Shown one piece after another: positions 1-6,400 of a stretch of 8,980 nt of DNA. The position numbers and the translations under genes are program-made. The stretch spans positions 1 through 8,980 of the forward strand of contig CBDTYW010000150.1 of NCBI GenBank assembly GCA_965364735.1, written 5' to 3'. The stretch comes from CBDTYW01 sp965364735. Its GTDB lineage: Bacteria > Actinomycetota > Nitriliruptoria > Nitriliruptorales > Nitriliruptoraceae. Every line of letters begins with the position of its first letter. Position 1 is the stretch's first letter. Below the pieces are notes generated by a model. The model had not been told where the DNA came from. It saw only the letters and a list, made by a program, of their open reading frames with translations, and searched no databases.

Positions 1-412
1 CGGACAGGGTGTCGACCGCGCGACCCTCGAGCCCGTCGAGGCCGACGACGTCAAGCCAGCGTTGGGCGACCGCGCGGCGCCTCGTCCTGGACGCGCCGGC
101 GAGGCGGGCTGCGAACGCGACGTTCTCGCCGACCGAGCGGTGCGGGAAGAGCGCGTGATCCTGGAACATCATCGTCGCGGGGCGTCGGTGAGCGGGCACG
201 GACGTGACGTCGACGTCGCCGATCCACACCGTCCCGTCGTCGGGCGTGACCAACCCCGCGATCGCACGCAGGAGGGTGGACTTGCCGGAGCCGGACGGGC
301 CGAGCAGCGCGACGATCTCGCCGGCCGCGACGTCGAGGTGGACGTCGTCGAGGGCGGGCGCTGCCGATCCGTACCGGACGGTGACGCCGCGGGTCTCGAC
401 CGAGGCGCTCAC
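1..412 (-). CDS. thiQ: Thiamine ABC transporter ATP-binding protein, N-terminal part (cut by window edge)
   Basis: This is the ATPase subunit of an ABC importer, here most likely the cytoplasmic motor of a ThiBPQ thiamine transporter. The 137 visible residues, read from a GTG at 412-410, show a Walker A motif GPSGSGKST at residues 38-46 and a Q-loop FQDHALFPH at 83-91 with Gln84. The last two visible residues are Leu-Ser, where the LSGGQ signature should begin, so Walker B, the D-loop and the H-loop lie outside the window. The GTG overlaps the thiP stop codon as GTGA. There is no clear Shine-Dalgarno in front of it, which fits translation coupled to thiP. Sequence alone does not separate a thiamine ATPase from Fe(III) or spermidine/putrescine relatives. 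The substrate is inferred from the operon (thiN, thiB, TPP riboswitch). Confidence 0.93.
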   Translation of the reverse strand, partial: MSASVETRGVTVRYGSAAPALDDVHLDVAAGEIVALLGPSGSGKSTLLRAIAGLVTPDDGTVWIGDVDVTSVPAHRRPATMMFQDHALFPHRSVGENVAFAARLAGASRTRRRAVAQRWLDVVGLDGLEGRAVDTLS

Positions 413-2097
413 AGGCCGACCGTTTCGCCGCTGCCGTCGCGACGCAGCTCGGTCGCGAGCACGAGCCCGCCGACGAGCAGGAGCAGCAGGGTGCTCAGCG
501 CCATGGCCTGTCCGACCTGGAGGTCGCCGGGGCGTCCGAGGAGCCGGTAGATCGCGAGCGGCAGCGTCGGGCGGTCCGCGCGGGCGATGAAGATCGTCGC
601 ACCGAACTCCCCGGCGGAGATGGCGAACGCGAAGGTGGCGGCCGTCGCGAGAGCGCGGCGAACGAGCGGCAGGTCGACCTCGCGCCACGCCTGCGCCGGG
701 GAGGCGCCGAGCGTGGCGGCGGCCTCGCGGAGACGTTCGTCGATGCTGCGCAGGACGGGGGTCACGGTGCGGACCACGAACGGCACGGCCACCAGGGCGT
801 GCGCGATGGGCACGAGGATCGGCGAGGTCCGCAGATCGATCGGCGCGTCGAGGGCCACCAGGAAGCCGAAGCCGAGCGTGGCGGCGGACGTGCCGAGCGG
901 AAGCATGAGGAGCGCGTCGAGTCCTGCCGCGAACCCGCCACCCCGACGCTGGATGGTCCAGGCGGCCATGCTTCCGATCACGAGCGCGATCAGCGTCGCG
1001 GAGACCCCGTAGACGAGCGTGTTCGCCAGCGCCTCGAGCGGCGCGACTGACAGCGTCGACCCGCGTGGGTCGGTGGCCAGCGCTCGCAGATAGACGAGCG
1101 TGAACCCGTCGGGGCCACGCACCGACCTCAGAGCGAGCATCGCCAGCGGCAGCCCCTGAAGGACGCCGACGATCGCCACCGACACGCCGAGCAGCAGGCG
1201 ACCCGGACGGTCGAGCGGACGCGTTGCTCGGTGCTCGCTCACGCCCCGCTGCCGGACCGACAGCCGTTCCTGGAAGCGTGCGCTGACGACCAGCGCACCC
1301 GCGACCGCGACGAGCTGGACGGTCGCGAGTACGGCCGCGGTCGACAGGTCGAGCATGTCGCGGGTTCGCCTGAGGATCTCGACCTCGAGGGTGGCCGTGC
1401 CGGCGTCTCCGAGGATCAGCACGACGCCGAGCGAGGTGAAGGTGAACAGGAACACGATCGCGGCGGCGGACCAGATGGCGGGGGCCAGCAGCGGCAGCGT
1501 GACATGCCGGCCGCGCTGCCAGCGGGTCGCGCCGAGGGTTGCGGCAGCGTCGGACGACGTGGGGCCCAGCCGTTCGGCGGACGCGCCGACGACACGGACG
1601 ACGACAGCGAGGTTGAAGAAGACATGTGCGAGCAGGATCGCGGTCACGGACCGGTCGAGCCCTCCCGGGATCAGGCCACGCGGCCCGAGGACCGCGGTGA
1701 ACGCCGCCCCCGCCACGGTCGTCGGGACCACGAACGCCACGGTGACCAGCGCGCGGAGGAGCTGACGTCCCCGGAAGCGGTAGCGCGCGACGAGGATGGT
1801 CAGGGGTGTCGCGACGATGAACGTCAGGACCGTCGAGACGACGGCCTGCCACAGCGTGAACCAGGCGATGCCACGCAGTCGTCCGCTCTGCACGAGCTTC
1901 GTGATCCCGGAGGCGTCGAAGCCTCCGCCGGAGACGTCCGCTCCTCCGGTGAACCCGACGCGCAGGATCGCGAGGACCGGGTGGACGTAGAACCATCCGA
2001 TGAAGACCAGCGGGACCGCGACGACCAGCGCTCTGCCGACGCGCCGTCCTCTTCGACGGGCGTCAGCGCTGTTGGTCGTCCGGGTCGCCGTTGTCAC
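409..2097 (-). CDS. thiP: Thiamine ABC transporter permease, fused two-domain
   Basis: This 562-residue integral membrane protein forms the transmembrane channel for thiamine import, taking substrate from ThiB and powered by ThiQ. It carries two complete binding-protein-dependent permease domains in one chain, as ThiP and FbpB-type permeases do. Each half ends in an EAA loop that contacts the ATPase: DAAATLGATRWQRGRHVTLP at about 183-202 and EAAATLGASPAQAWREVDLP at about 458-477. Hydrophobic segments are spread over the whole length (for example 23-45, 85-105, 115-137, 205-230, 300-323, 360-380, 393-415, 425-443, 482-505, 531-549). A charged linker at about 273-300 joins the halves. The GTG start at 2097-2095 overlaps the thiB stop as GTGA and has no strong Shine-Dalgarno, so translational coupling is likely. 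The thiamine assignment rests on thiB, thiN and the riboswitch. On sequence alone an iron permease would be the alternative. Confidence 0.92.
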   Translation of the reverse strand: MTTATRTTNSADARRRGRRVGRALVVAVPLVFIGWFYVHPVLAILRVGFTGGADVSGGGFDASGITKLVQSGRLRGIAWFTLWQAVVSTVLTFIVATPLTILVARYRFRGRQLLRALVTVAFVVPTTVAGAAFTAVLGPRGLIPGGLDRSVTAILLAHVFFNLAVVVRVVGASAERLGPTSSDAAATLGATRWQRGRHVTLPLLAPAIWSAAAIVFLFTFTSLGVVLILGDAGTATLEVEILRRTRDMLDLSTAAVLATVQLVAVAGALVVSARFQERLSVRQRGVSEHRATRPLDRPGRLLLGVSVAIVGVLQGLPLAMLALRSVRGPDGFTLVYLRALATDPRGSTLSVAPLEALANTLVYGVSATLIALVIGSMAAWTIQRRGGGFAAGLDALLMLPLGTSAATLGFGFLVALDAPIDLRTSPILVPIAHALVAVPFVVRTVTPVLRSIDERLREAAATLGASPAQAWREVDLPLVRRALATAATFAFAISAGEFGATIFIARADRPTLPLAIYRLLGRPGDLQVGQAMALSTLLLLLVGGLVLATELRRDGSGETVGL

Positions 2098-3227
2098 CGG
2101 AGCACGACGTCGGTCCAGCTCTCGATCCAGTCGTCACGGTGTGCGTCGACGAGGCCGGGATCGAGGGCGGCCGGGTCCTCCGCCAGGAGCGCATGGTCAA
2201 CGAAGAGCTGGGGCAGGACGGCGTTGCGGTTCGCGGGGTAGACGAACATGTTCAGCGGGATGTCCTCCTGGACGGTGATGCTGAGGAGGTAGTCGATGAA
2301 CTGCTGTGCCTCCTCCTCGTACGCCGTGCCGCTGAGGATCCCAGCGAACTCGACCTGCCGGTAGCAGCCGGCCAGCACGACCCCGGTGGGCGCCTCGTCG
2401 GGCTGCGGGTCGCTGTAGAGCACCTCTGCGACCGGGCTCGATGCGTAGGACACGACGATCGGTCGGTCGCCCTCACCGCTGCCGCCGGAGAACTCCCCGG
2501 AGTACGCGGTCTCCCAGTCGGCTGCGACGAGCACGTCGTTGACGGCGAGGGCGCTCCACCAGGTCTCCCAGCCGTCCTCGCCGTACTCCGCGATCGTGGC
2601 GAGCAGGAACGCGAGGCCGGGGGAGGAGGTCGCGGGGTTCTGGACGACCGTGAGCCCCGTGTAGGCCTCGTCGATCAGGTCGTCGAGCGAGTCCGGGGCG
2701 TCCAGGTCGGAGGTCGCGAAGAACTCCTTGTCGTAGTTCAGGCAGACGTCGCCGTAGTCGATCGGCGTGACGCGCATGGCCGCGTCGACGAGGAGCTCCT
2801 CGTGGAGGTCGTCAAGCAGGATCGATTCGTACGGGCGGAAGAGGTCGGCCTCGAGCGCGCGGCTCAGGTAGGTGTTGTCGACCCCGAAGAGGATGTCGCC
2901 CTGCGGGGCGTTGCGTGTGAGGATCGCCTGGTTCACGAGCGACCCCGTGTCGCCGCCGGGAAGCAGCTCGATCGTGATGCCGGTCTCGTCCTCGAACTGG
3001 TCGAGGACGGCTGAGCTGAGCGCGAAGGAGTCGTGCGTGAGGACGCGCAGGACGACGTCGCTGGAGGGTGGCGAAGTCTCGCTGGACGTCTCGGACGGCA
3101 GCGTGGTCGCGGTGCTGGACGTCGTCGGTTCGTCGGTGACGGCGTCGGTCGAGCAGGCCGACGTCAGCAGCGCGACGGACAGCACCACGGAGGTGGCGAC
3201 GCGGGTCGGTCGGATCGGGCGGTTCAT
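2094..3227 (-). CDS. thiB: Thiamine-binding lipoprotein (ABC transporter substrate-binding protein)
   Basis: This 377-residue extracytoplasmic protein captures thiamine (or its phosphates) and delivers it to ThiP. The N terminus is a lipoprotein signal: Arg-containing n-region, hydrophobic stretch from about residue 10, and lipobox LTSAC at 21-25 with Cys25 as the lipidated residue. A Ser/Thr-rich linker of about 30 residues follows. The mature domain begins near residue 58 with VVLRVLTHDSFALS and continues with blocks typical of the TbpA/ThiB family: GDILFGVDNTYL, IDYGDVCLNYDKEF, VQNPATSSPGLAFLL and VSYASSPVAEVLY. I chose the ATG at 3227 because it starts the signal peptide and has GGAG (3238-3235) seven bases upstream. 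The open frame extends further upstream, but that extension is Ser/Pro/Arg-rich antisense of thiN. The start is 22 bp after the thiN stop. Confidence 0.93.
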   Translation of the reverse strand: MNRPIRPTRVATSVVLSVALLTSACSTDAVTDEPTTSSTATTLPSETSSETSPPSSDVVLRVLTHDSFALSSAVLDQFEDETGITIELLPGGDTGSLVNQAILTRNAPQGDILFGVDNTYLSRALEADLFRPYESILLDDLHEELLVDAAMRVTPIDYGDVCLNYDKEFFATSDLDAPDSLDDLIDEAYTGLTVVQNPATSSPGLAFLLATIAEYGEDGWETWWSALAVNDVLVAADWETAYSGEFSGGSGEGDRPIVVSYASSPVAEVLYSDPQPDEAPTGVVLAGCYRQVEFAGILSGTAYEEEAQQFIDYLLSITVQEDIPLNMFVYPANRNAVLPQLFVDHALLAEDPAALDPGLVDAHRDDWIESWTDVVLR

Positions 3228-3249
3228 CGGGGATCTCCGAGGGTGAGGG

Positions 3250-3906
3250 TCAGGAGGCGGGCTGGATGACGAGCAGGGAGCCGCCGTCGACGGCGACGGT
3301 GGCGGTCGGGTGGAGCATGACGTTGGACAGTCCGCGCGCGGACGAGGCAGCCAGGTCGTCGCCGGACAGCGGCCAGCGGAGCCCGGACGTTCGTACGCCG
3401 CGGACGTCTCCGACGGGCAGGAGGGAGACGAGGTCGCCGACCTGCCCGCTGATCGTGATGTCGGCGCGTTCGGTGACCGGCGTGACCTTCGCGCCTCCGA
3501 GCCGTGCGTGGACGCGAACGGTGATCGCCGGGTTCGTGAGGGCGAGGAGGTTCGCGTAGCCGTGGTCGAGGCGTCCACCGGCGCCGCCGATGACGATCAG
3601 GTCGTCGGGCTGGTGACGCATCGCGACGTCCAGCGCGAGCTCGAGGTCCGTCTGGTCCTTGTCTGCGTGGTGTCGTTCGACGATGGCGCCGGAGCGCTCG
3701 ACCGCAGCGAGGGATCGCTCGGAGATCGAGTCCAGGTCACCCACGAGGACGTCGACGGAGAGGCCCAGCCGAAGCGCGAGGTCGGCACCTGAGTCGGCGC
3801 ACACGACGACGTCGGCGACCGGGAGACCGTCCAGTGACGGAGCTCGCGGGTCTCCGGGGCGCGCGTCGATGACGACGAGCACCACGCGACGATCGTTGGC
3901 GTGCAC
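3250..3906 (-). CDS. thiN: Thiamine pyrophosphokinase
   Basis: This 218-residue cytoplasmic enzyme transfers pyrophosphate from ATP to thiamine, giving the cofactor TPP and AMP in one step. The family pattern is clear: CADSGADLALRLG at 36-48, VGDLDSIS at 55-62 (acidic, metal/ATP site), HHADKDQTDLELALD at 79-93 and GGAGGRLDH at 107-115, followed by a smaller C-terminal beta-rich domain. Length matches bacterial YloS/Thi80-type enzymes. The start is a GTG at 3906-3904, preceded by GGAGG (3917-3913) with six bases between. That Shine-Dalgarno is part of the TPP aptamer, so expression should fall when TPP is plentiful. It is the first gene of the thiN-thiB-thiP-thiQ operon, so the enzyme that makes TPP is co-regulated with the importer of its substrate. 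No de novo thiamine synthesis gene is visible here. Confidence 0.95.
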   Translation of the reverse strand: MHANDRRVVLVVIDARPGDPRAPSLDGLPVADVVVCADSGADLALRLGLSVDVLVGDLDSISERSLAAVERSGAIVERHHADKDQTDLELALDVAMRHQPDDLIVIGGAGGRLDHGYANLLALTNPAITVRVHARLGGAKVTPVTERADITISGQVGDLVSLLPVGDVRGVRTSGLRWPLSGDDLAASSARGLSNVMLHPTATVAVDGGSLLVIQPAS

Positions 3907-4012
3907 GGCTTCCCTCCGCTGGCATGACCCAGATCAGGTTGCGGGTCGACGGCCCGGTCGCGTCACGACCTGCCCGTCCTCTCAGCCCGGCTGGTCCGGA
4001 CTCCCCGAGGGG
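3907..4012 (-). promoter_or_regulatory. TPP riboswitch (THI-box) in the thiN leader
   Basis: On the minus strand the conserved THI-box cores are present: CTGAGA near 3985-3980 and ACCTGATCTGGGTCATGCC (3939-3921), followed by AGCGGAGGGAA (3920-3910). A plausible fold uses P1 as CCCTC (4011-4007) with GAGGG (3916-3912), P3 as GTCCGG with CCGGGC around ACCAG, and a long P3a arm in which GACGG/CCGTC and GGTCG/CGACC are stacked. The P4/P5 side contains CTGG/CCAG. The GGAGG Shine-Dalgarno of thiN (3917-3913) lies within the 3' strand of P1 and the GTG follows six bases later. TPP binding should therefore lock P1 and block ribosome access. I see no obvious terminator with a U-tract between aptamer and start, which supports control at translation. 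Conserved motifs are seen directly. The pairing is my hand fold. Confidence 0.95.
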
Positions 4013-4027
4013 GACCGCTGCGGTCCC
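4011..4027 (-). other. Small hairpin just 5' of the TPP aptamer
   Basis: The arms GGGACC (4027-4022) and GGTCCC (4016-4011) are exact complements around a five-base loop GCAGC. On the minus strand this sits directly in front of the P1 5' strand and shares one C (4011) with it. It could stack on the aptamer, protect the transcript 5' end, or compete at the boundary base of P1. No function is shown by sequence alone. Confidence 0.45.
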
Positions 4028-4043
4028 GTTCAGTGCGCTGTGC

Positions 4044-4073
4044 ACCCTAGCGCGATGGACGGTCGTGGCGGAA
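4044..4073 (-). promoter_or_regulatory. Candidate promoter of the thi operon
   Basis: Reading the minus strand, TAGGGT at 4049-4044 fits the TANNNT pattern of an actinobacterial -10 box. The hexamer 18 bases upstream, TTCCGC (4073-4068), is a poor -35. Transcription would start near 4037, just before the leader hairpin, giving a leader of about 130 bases that includes the entire TPP aptamer. Position is sensible but the motif is weak. Confidence 0.35.
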
Positions 4074-4156
4074 TGTCCGATGGATGTGGCATGTTGGGCT
4101 CTACACACGCGCACCCAACGACGCGCAACACTGCCTCTACTCAAGGATCGTTCAAC

Positions 4157-4534
4157 GTGGCAACGCTCGAGCTCACGACCGAGAACTTCGCCCCCATCGT
4201 GCAGGGCAACGACATCGTCGTCATCGACTTCTGGGCCGATTGGTGTGGCCCCTGCAAGTCCTTCGCACCGACGTTTCAGGCATCGTCGGAGAAGCACGGC
4301 GACGTCGTGCATGCCAAGGTCGACACGGAGAGCCAGCAGGCGCTGGCTGGCTCCTTCAACATCCGTTCCATCCCGACGATCATGGTGTTCCGCGAGAGCG
4401 TCATGGTGTTCCAGCAGGCCGGAGCGCTCCCGCCCGACGCGCTCGAGCAGCTGGTGACCGAGGTCAAGGCGCTCGACATGGACGACGTTCGTCGCACCAT
4501 CGCCGAGCAGGAGAACGCGGCCGCCCAGACCTGA
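4157..4534 (+). CDS. trxA: Thioredoxin
   Basis: This 125-residue cytoplasmic protein is a dithiol-disulfide oxidoreductase that reduces protein disulfides and is itself recycled by thioredoxin reductase (not in the window). The active site is WCGPC at residues 29-33. The buried Asp24 (IDFWADW) and the cis-proline Pro73 in SIPT are also present. The fold covers residues 1-105. A charged tail of about 20 residues (DMDDVRRTIAEQENAAAQT) makes it slightly longer than E. coli Trx (about 108 residues). I chose the GTG at 4157 because the thioredoxin fold starts there (ATLELTTENF) and AAGGA (4143-4147) lies nine bases upstream. The frame stays open further upstream, but that would read antisense through the riboswitch. 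It is divergent from the thi operon. No convincing promoter was found in the short shared region. Confidence 0.94.
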   Translation: MATLELTTENFAPIVQGNDIVVIDFWADWCGPCKSFAPTFQASSEKHGDVVHAKVDTESQQALAGSFNIRSIPTIMVFRESVMVFQQAGALPPDALEQLVTEVKALDMDDVRRTIAEQENAAAQT

Positions 4535-4553
4535 TCGTCTCGACGCACGACCC

Positions 4554-4590
4554 GTGTCCCCTTCCGCGAGAACTCGCGGTCTGGGGGCAC
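4554..4590 (+). terminator. Large hairpin downstream of thioredoxin, possible terminator
   Basis: An inner stem CCGCGAG/CTCGCGG (4564-4570 with 4573-4579, two-base loop by strict pairing) sits inside an outer stem GTGTCCCC/GGGGGCAC (4554-4561 with 4583-4590, one U-G pair). The two are separated by a small internal loop TT/TCT. This gives 15 base pairs starting 20 bases after the thioredoxin stop. There is no following U-tract, so it would be an atypical terminator, a 3'-end stabiliser, or a regulatory stem. Confidence 0.55.
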
Positions 4591-4618
4591 GGCTTCGTTC
4601 GTCGCCACCGCGCGTCCC

Positions 4619-4636
4619 GATCCCGCGAGATCCCGC
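4619..4636 (+). repeat. Two direct repeats GATCCCGC in the thioredoxin-prfC gap
   Basis: GATCCCGC occurs exactly at 4619-4626 and again at 4629-4636, a 10-bp period, which is about one helical turn. It lies just upstream of the candidate -10 box for prfC. This spacing would suit a dimeric DNA-binding protein, but the GC-rich background makes chance a real possibility. Confidence 0.3.
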
Positions 4637-4652
4637 AGGGAAGGGACACGCG

Positions 4653-4658
4653 TAGACT
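4653..4658 (+). promoter_or_regulatory. Candidate -10 box upstream of prfC
   Basis: TAGACT matches TANNNT and lies 35 bases before the prfC GTG. No -35 hexamer resembling TTGACA is present at the usual distance (around 4630-4636), so this would be a weak or activator-dependent promoter. prfC could equally be read from the thioredoxin transcript. Confidence 0.25.
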
Positions 4659-4693
4659 CCACGCCTCCCGTCTTCCCACCGCCAGGTCGTCCC

Positions 4694-6265
4694 GTGTCCG
4701 CTGAGCTCACCGAGGTCGTGCGCCAGAGCGCGCGGCGCCGCACGTTCGCGATCATCTCGCACCCGGATGCCGGCAAGACGACGCTGACCGAGAAGTTCCT
4801 GCTGTACGCGAACGCCATCCAGTCGGCGGGCTCCGTGCGCGGACGCAAGGCCGACCGAGCTGCGACGTCCGACTGGCTCGGCATGGAGCAGGAGCGTGGG
4901 ATCTCGGTGTCCTCCGCCGTGCTGCGCTTCGAGCACCGGGGTGCGATCTTCAACCTGCTCGACACGCCCGGGCACAAGGACTTCTCCGAGGACACCTACC
5001 GGGTGCTCTCCGGTGTTGACGCGGCGATCATGGTGCTCGATGCCTCGCGCGGTGTGGAGCCGCAGACGCTGAAGCTCTTCGAGGTCTGCCGCCGTCGGGG
5101 CACCCCGCTGCTGACGTTCATCAACAAGATGGACCGCCCCGCACCCGACTCCCTCGCCATCCTCGACGACATCGAGCAGCAGATCGGTGTCGTGCCGACC
5201 CCGATCACGTGGCCCGTCCGGAAGGAAGGCGTGTTCCAGGGCGTCGTTGACCGTCGCGACGACCGGTTCCACGCGTTCACGAGCCAGCGGCACGGGGCCA
5301 AGAAGGCCGGTCACCAGGAGCTGCATCGCGACGACGCCGTGAAGCTCGTCCCGGAGCTCGACGAGGAGCTCGACCTGCTCACCGGCCTCGGGGCCGACCA
5401 CGACCAGGAGCTGTTCCTCGCCGGCGAGACGTCCCCGGTCTTCTTCGGGTCCGCGCTGTCGAACTTCGGTGTCGAGCTGATGCTGGACGCCATCGTCGAT
5501 CTCGCCCCTCCGCCGGAGCCGCGTGTTGACAAGGACGGCGATGAGCGCCCCCTCGATGCTCCGTTCAGCGCGTTCGTCTTCAAGATCCAGGCGAACATGG
5601 ACGCCCGCCACCGCGACCGCATCGCCTTCATCCGCATCTGCTCGGGCAGGTTCGACCGGGGGATGCAGCTGACCTGCACCCGCACCGGGCGGACCATGGC
5701 CGCGAAGTACGTCCACGAGATCTTCGGTCAGGAGCGCATGACCGTCGACGTCGCGTTCCCCGGCGACGTGATCGGCCTCGTCAACGCGAGCGAGCTGCGC
5801 ATCGGGGACAGCCTCTTCGATACGCAGCCCGTGCAGTTCCCGAGCCTGCCCACATTCACGCCCGAGCACTTCCGGGTGGCACAGCCGGGCGACCGCTCAC
5901 GCATCAAGCAGTTCCGCAAGGGCCTCGAGCAGCTCGACGACGAGGGCGTCGTCCAGGTGCTCCGCCGCGAGGACCTCGGCGACCAGGCTCCGATCGTCGC
6001 CGCGGTGGGTCCGCTCCAGTTCGACGTCGCGACGTGGCGGATGCAGGAGGAGTTCGGCTCCCCGCTCCGGCTCGAGGCGACGTCGCGCAACATGGCCCGA
6101 CGCACCGACGAGGCCTCGATCGAGAAGCTCTCGTCGATGTCCGAGGTCGAGATCTACCGTCGCTCCGACGGGACCCCGCTGGCCCTGTTCCGCGACCGCT
6201 TCCAGCTCCAGCGCATCGAGCTCGCCAACCCCGAGCTCACCCTCGACGTCATCGTCGGCGGCTGA
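4694..6265 (+). CDS. prfC: Peptide chain release factor 3 (RF3)
   Basis: This 523-residue cytoplasmic translational GTPase removes RF1/RF2 from the ribosome after peptide release and takes part in post-peptidyl-transfer quality control. Length agrees with E. coli RF3 (529). GTPase motifs are in order: G1 SHPDAGKTT at 22-30, G2 RGISVSSAV at 68-76, G3 DTPGH at 90-94, G4 NKMD at 144-147 and a G5-like GSAL at 252-255. RF3-type markers beyond the G domain include FKIQANMDARHRDRIAF (about 296-312) and VGPLQFDV (about 438-445). These, together with DWLGMEQERGISV, separate it from EF-G and from TetM-type proteins. The GTG at 4694 is preceded only by a weak AGG (4684-4686). The protein N terminus just before G1 fits this start. 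It follows thioredoxin by 159 bp and converges on the ligase gene. Confidence 0.96.
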   Translation: MSAELTEVVRQSARRRTFAIISHPDAGKTTLTEKFLLYANAIQSAGSVRGRKADRAATSDWLGMEQERGISVSSAVLRFEHRGAIFNLLDTPGHKDFSEDTYRVLSGVDAAIMVLDASRGVEPQTLKLFEVCRRRGTPLLTFINKMDRPAPDSLAILDDIEQQIGVVPTPITWPVRKEGVFQGVVDRRDDRFHAFTSQRHGAKKAGHQELHRDDAVKLVPELDEELDLLTGLGADHDQELFLAGETSPVFFGSALSNFGVELMLDAIVDLAPPPEPRVDKDGDERPLDAPFSAFVFKIQANMDARHRDRIAFIRICSGRFDRGMQLTCTRTGRTMAAKYVHEIFGQERMTVDVAFPGDVIGLVNASELRIGDSLFDTQPVQFPSLPTFTPEHFRVAQPGDRSRIKQFRKGLEQLDDEGVVQVLRREDLGDQAPIVAAVGPLQFDVATWRMQEEFGSPLRLEATSRNMARRTDEASIEKLSSMSEVEIYRRSDGTPLALFRDRFQLQRIELANPELTLDVIVGG

Positions 6266-6282
6266 CGCCCCTCCCCTCCAGC

Positions 6283-6332
6283 TCGCCGAGCGATGCCTGA
6301 ACCTGCGTGGTGCGGGTTTGGCCGTCGCTCGC
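6283..6332 (+). repeat. Palindromic repeat, copy 1 of 2
   Basis: This 50-bp unit recurs at 6345-6394 with a single mismatch. It is also an imperfect palindrome: CGAGCGA (6287-6293) pairs with TCGCTCG (6325-6331), GCC (6295-6297) with GGC (6320-6322), and GAACC (6299-6303) with GGTTT (6315-6319, one G-U pair), leaving an 11-base loop. The total is 15 pairs with small internal bulges. It begins 17 bases after the prfC stop. It resembles the REP class of extragenic palindromes in size and position. A role in terminating the two convergent transcripts is possible. Confidence 0.85.
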
Positions 6333-6344
6333 CGAGACACCTGT

Positions 6345-6394
6345 TCGCCGAGCGATGCCTGAACCTGTGTGGTGCGGGTTTGGCCGTCGCTCGC
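6345..6394 (+). repeat. Palindromic repeat, copy 2 of 2
   Basis: This is the second 50-bp copy, in the same orientation, separated from copy 1 by 12 bases (62-bp period). The only difference (CTGCG in copy 1, CTGTG in copy 2) falls in the predicted loop, so the stem is kept intact in both. The unit ends six bases before the end of the ligase gene on the other strand. It fills nearly all of the convergent intergenic gap together with copy 1. Confidence 0.85.
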
Positions 6395-6400
6395 GGGTTC

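Noticed and set aside
1231..2241. A 336-codon plus-strand frame opposite thiP
   Set aside because: It is antisense to the permease and made mainly of Arg, Asp, Glu and Gly; no family resemblance.
3228..3578. N-terminal extension of thiB by about 117 codons
   Set aside because: The extension overlaps thiN out of frame and would put the lipoprotein signal peptide internal. The ATG at 3227 has a Shine-Dalgarno.
3659..4156. N-terminal extension of thioredoxin
   Set aside because: The upstream frame reads antisense through thiN and the TPP aptamer. The thioredoxin fold begins at the GTG at 4157, which has AAGGA in front.
3737..5869. A 710-codon open frame on the minus strand across thioredoxin and prfC
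   Set aside because: It is antisense to two clearly recognised genes and the riboswitch region, and its composition (Arg/Gly/Val/Asp-rich, low complexity) is what high-GC antisense frames give. It has no recognisable domain.
6283..6394. Could the two repeats be a minimal CRISPR array?
   Set aside because: Only two units, a 12-bp spacer, 50-bp repeats and no cas genes; the internal palindrome and intergenic position fit an extragenic palindrome better.
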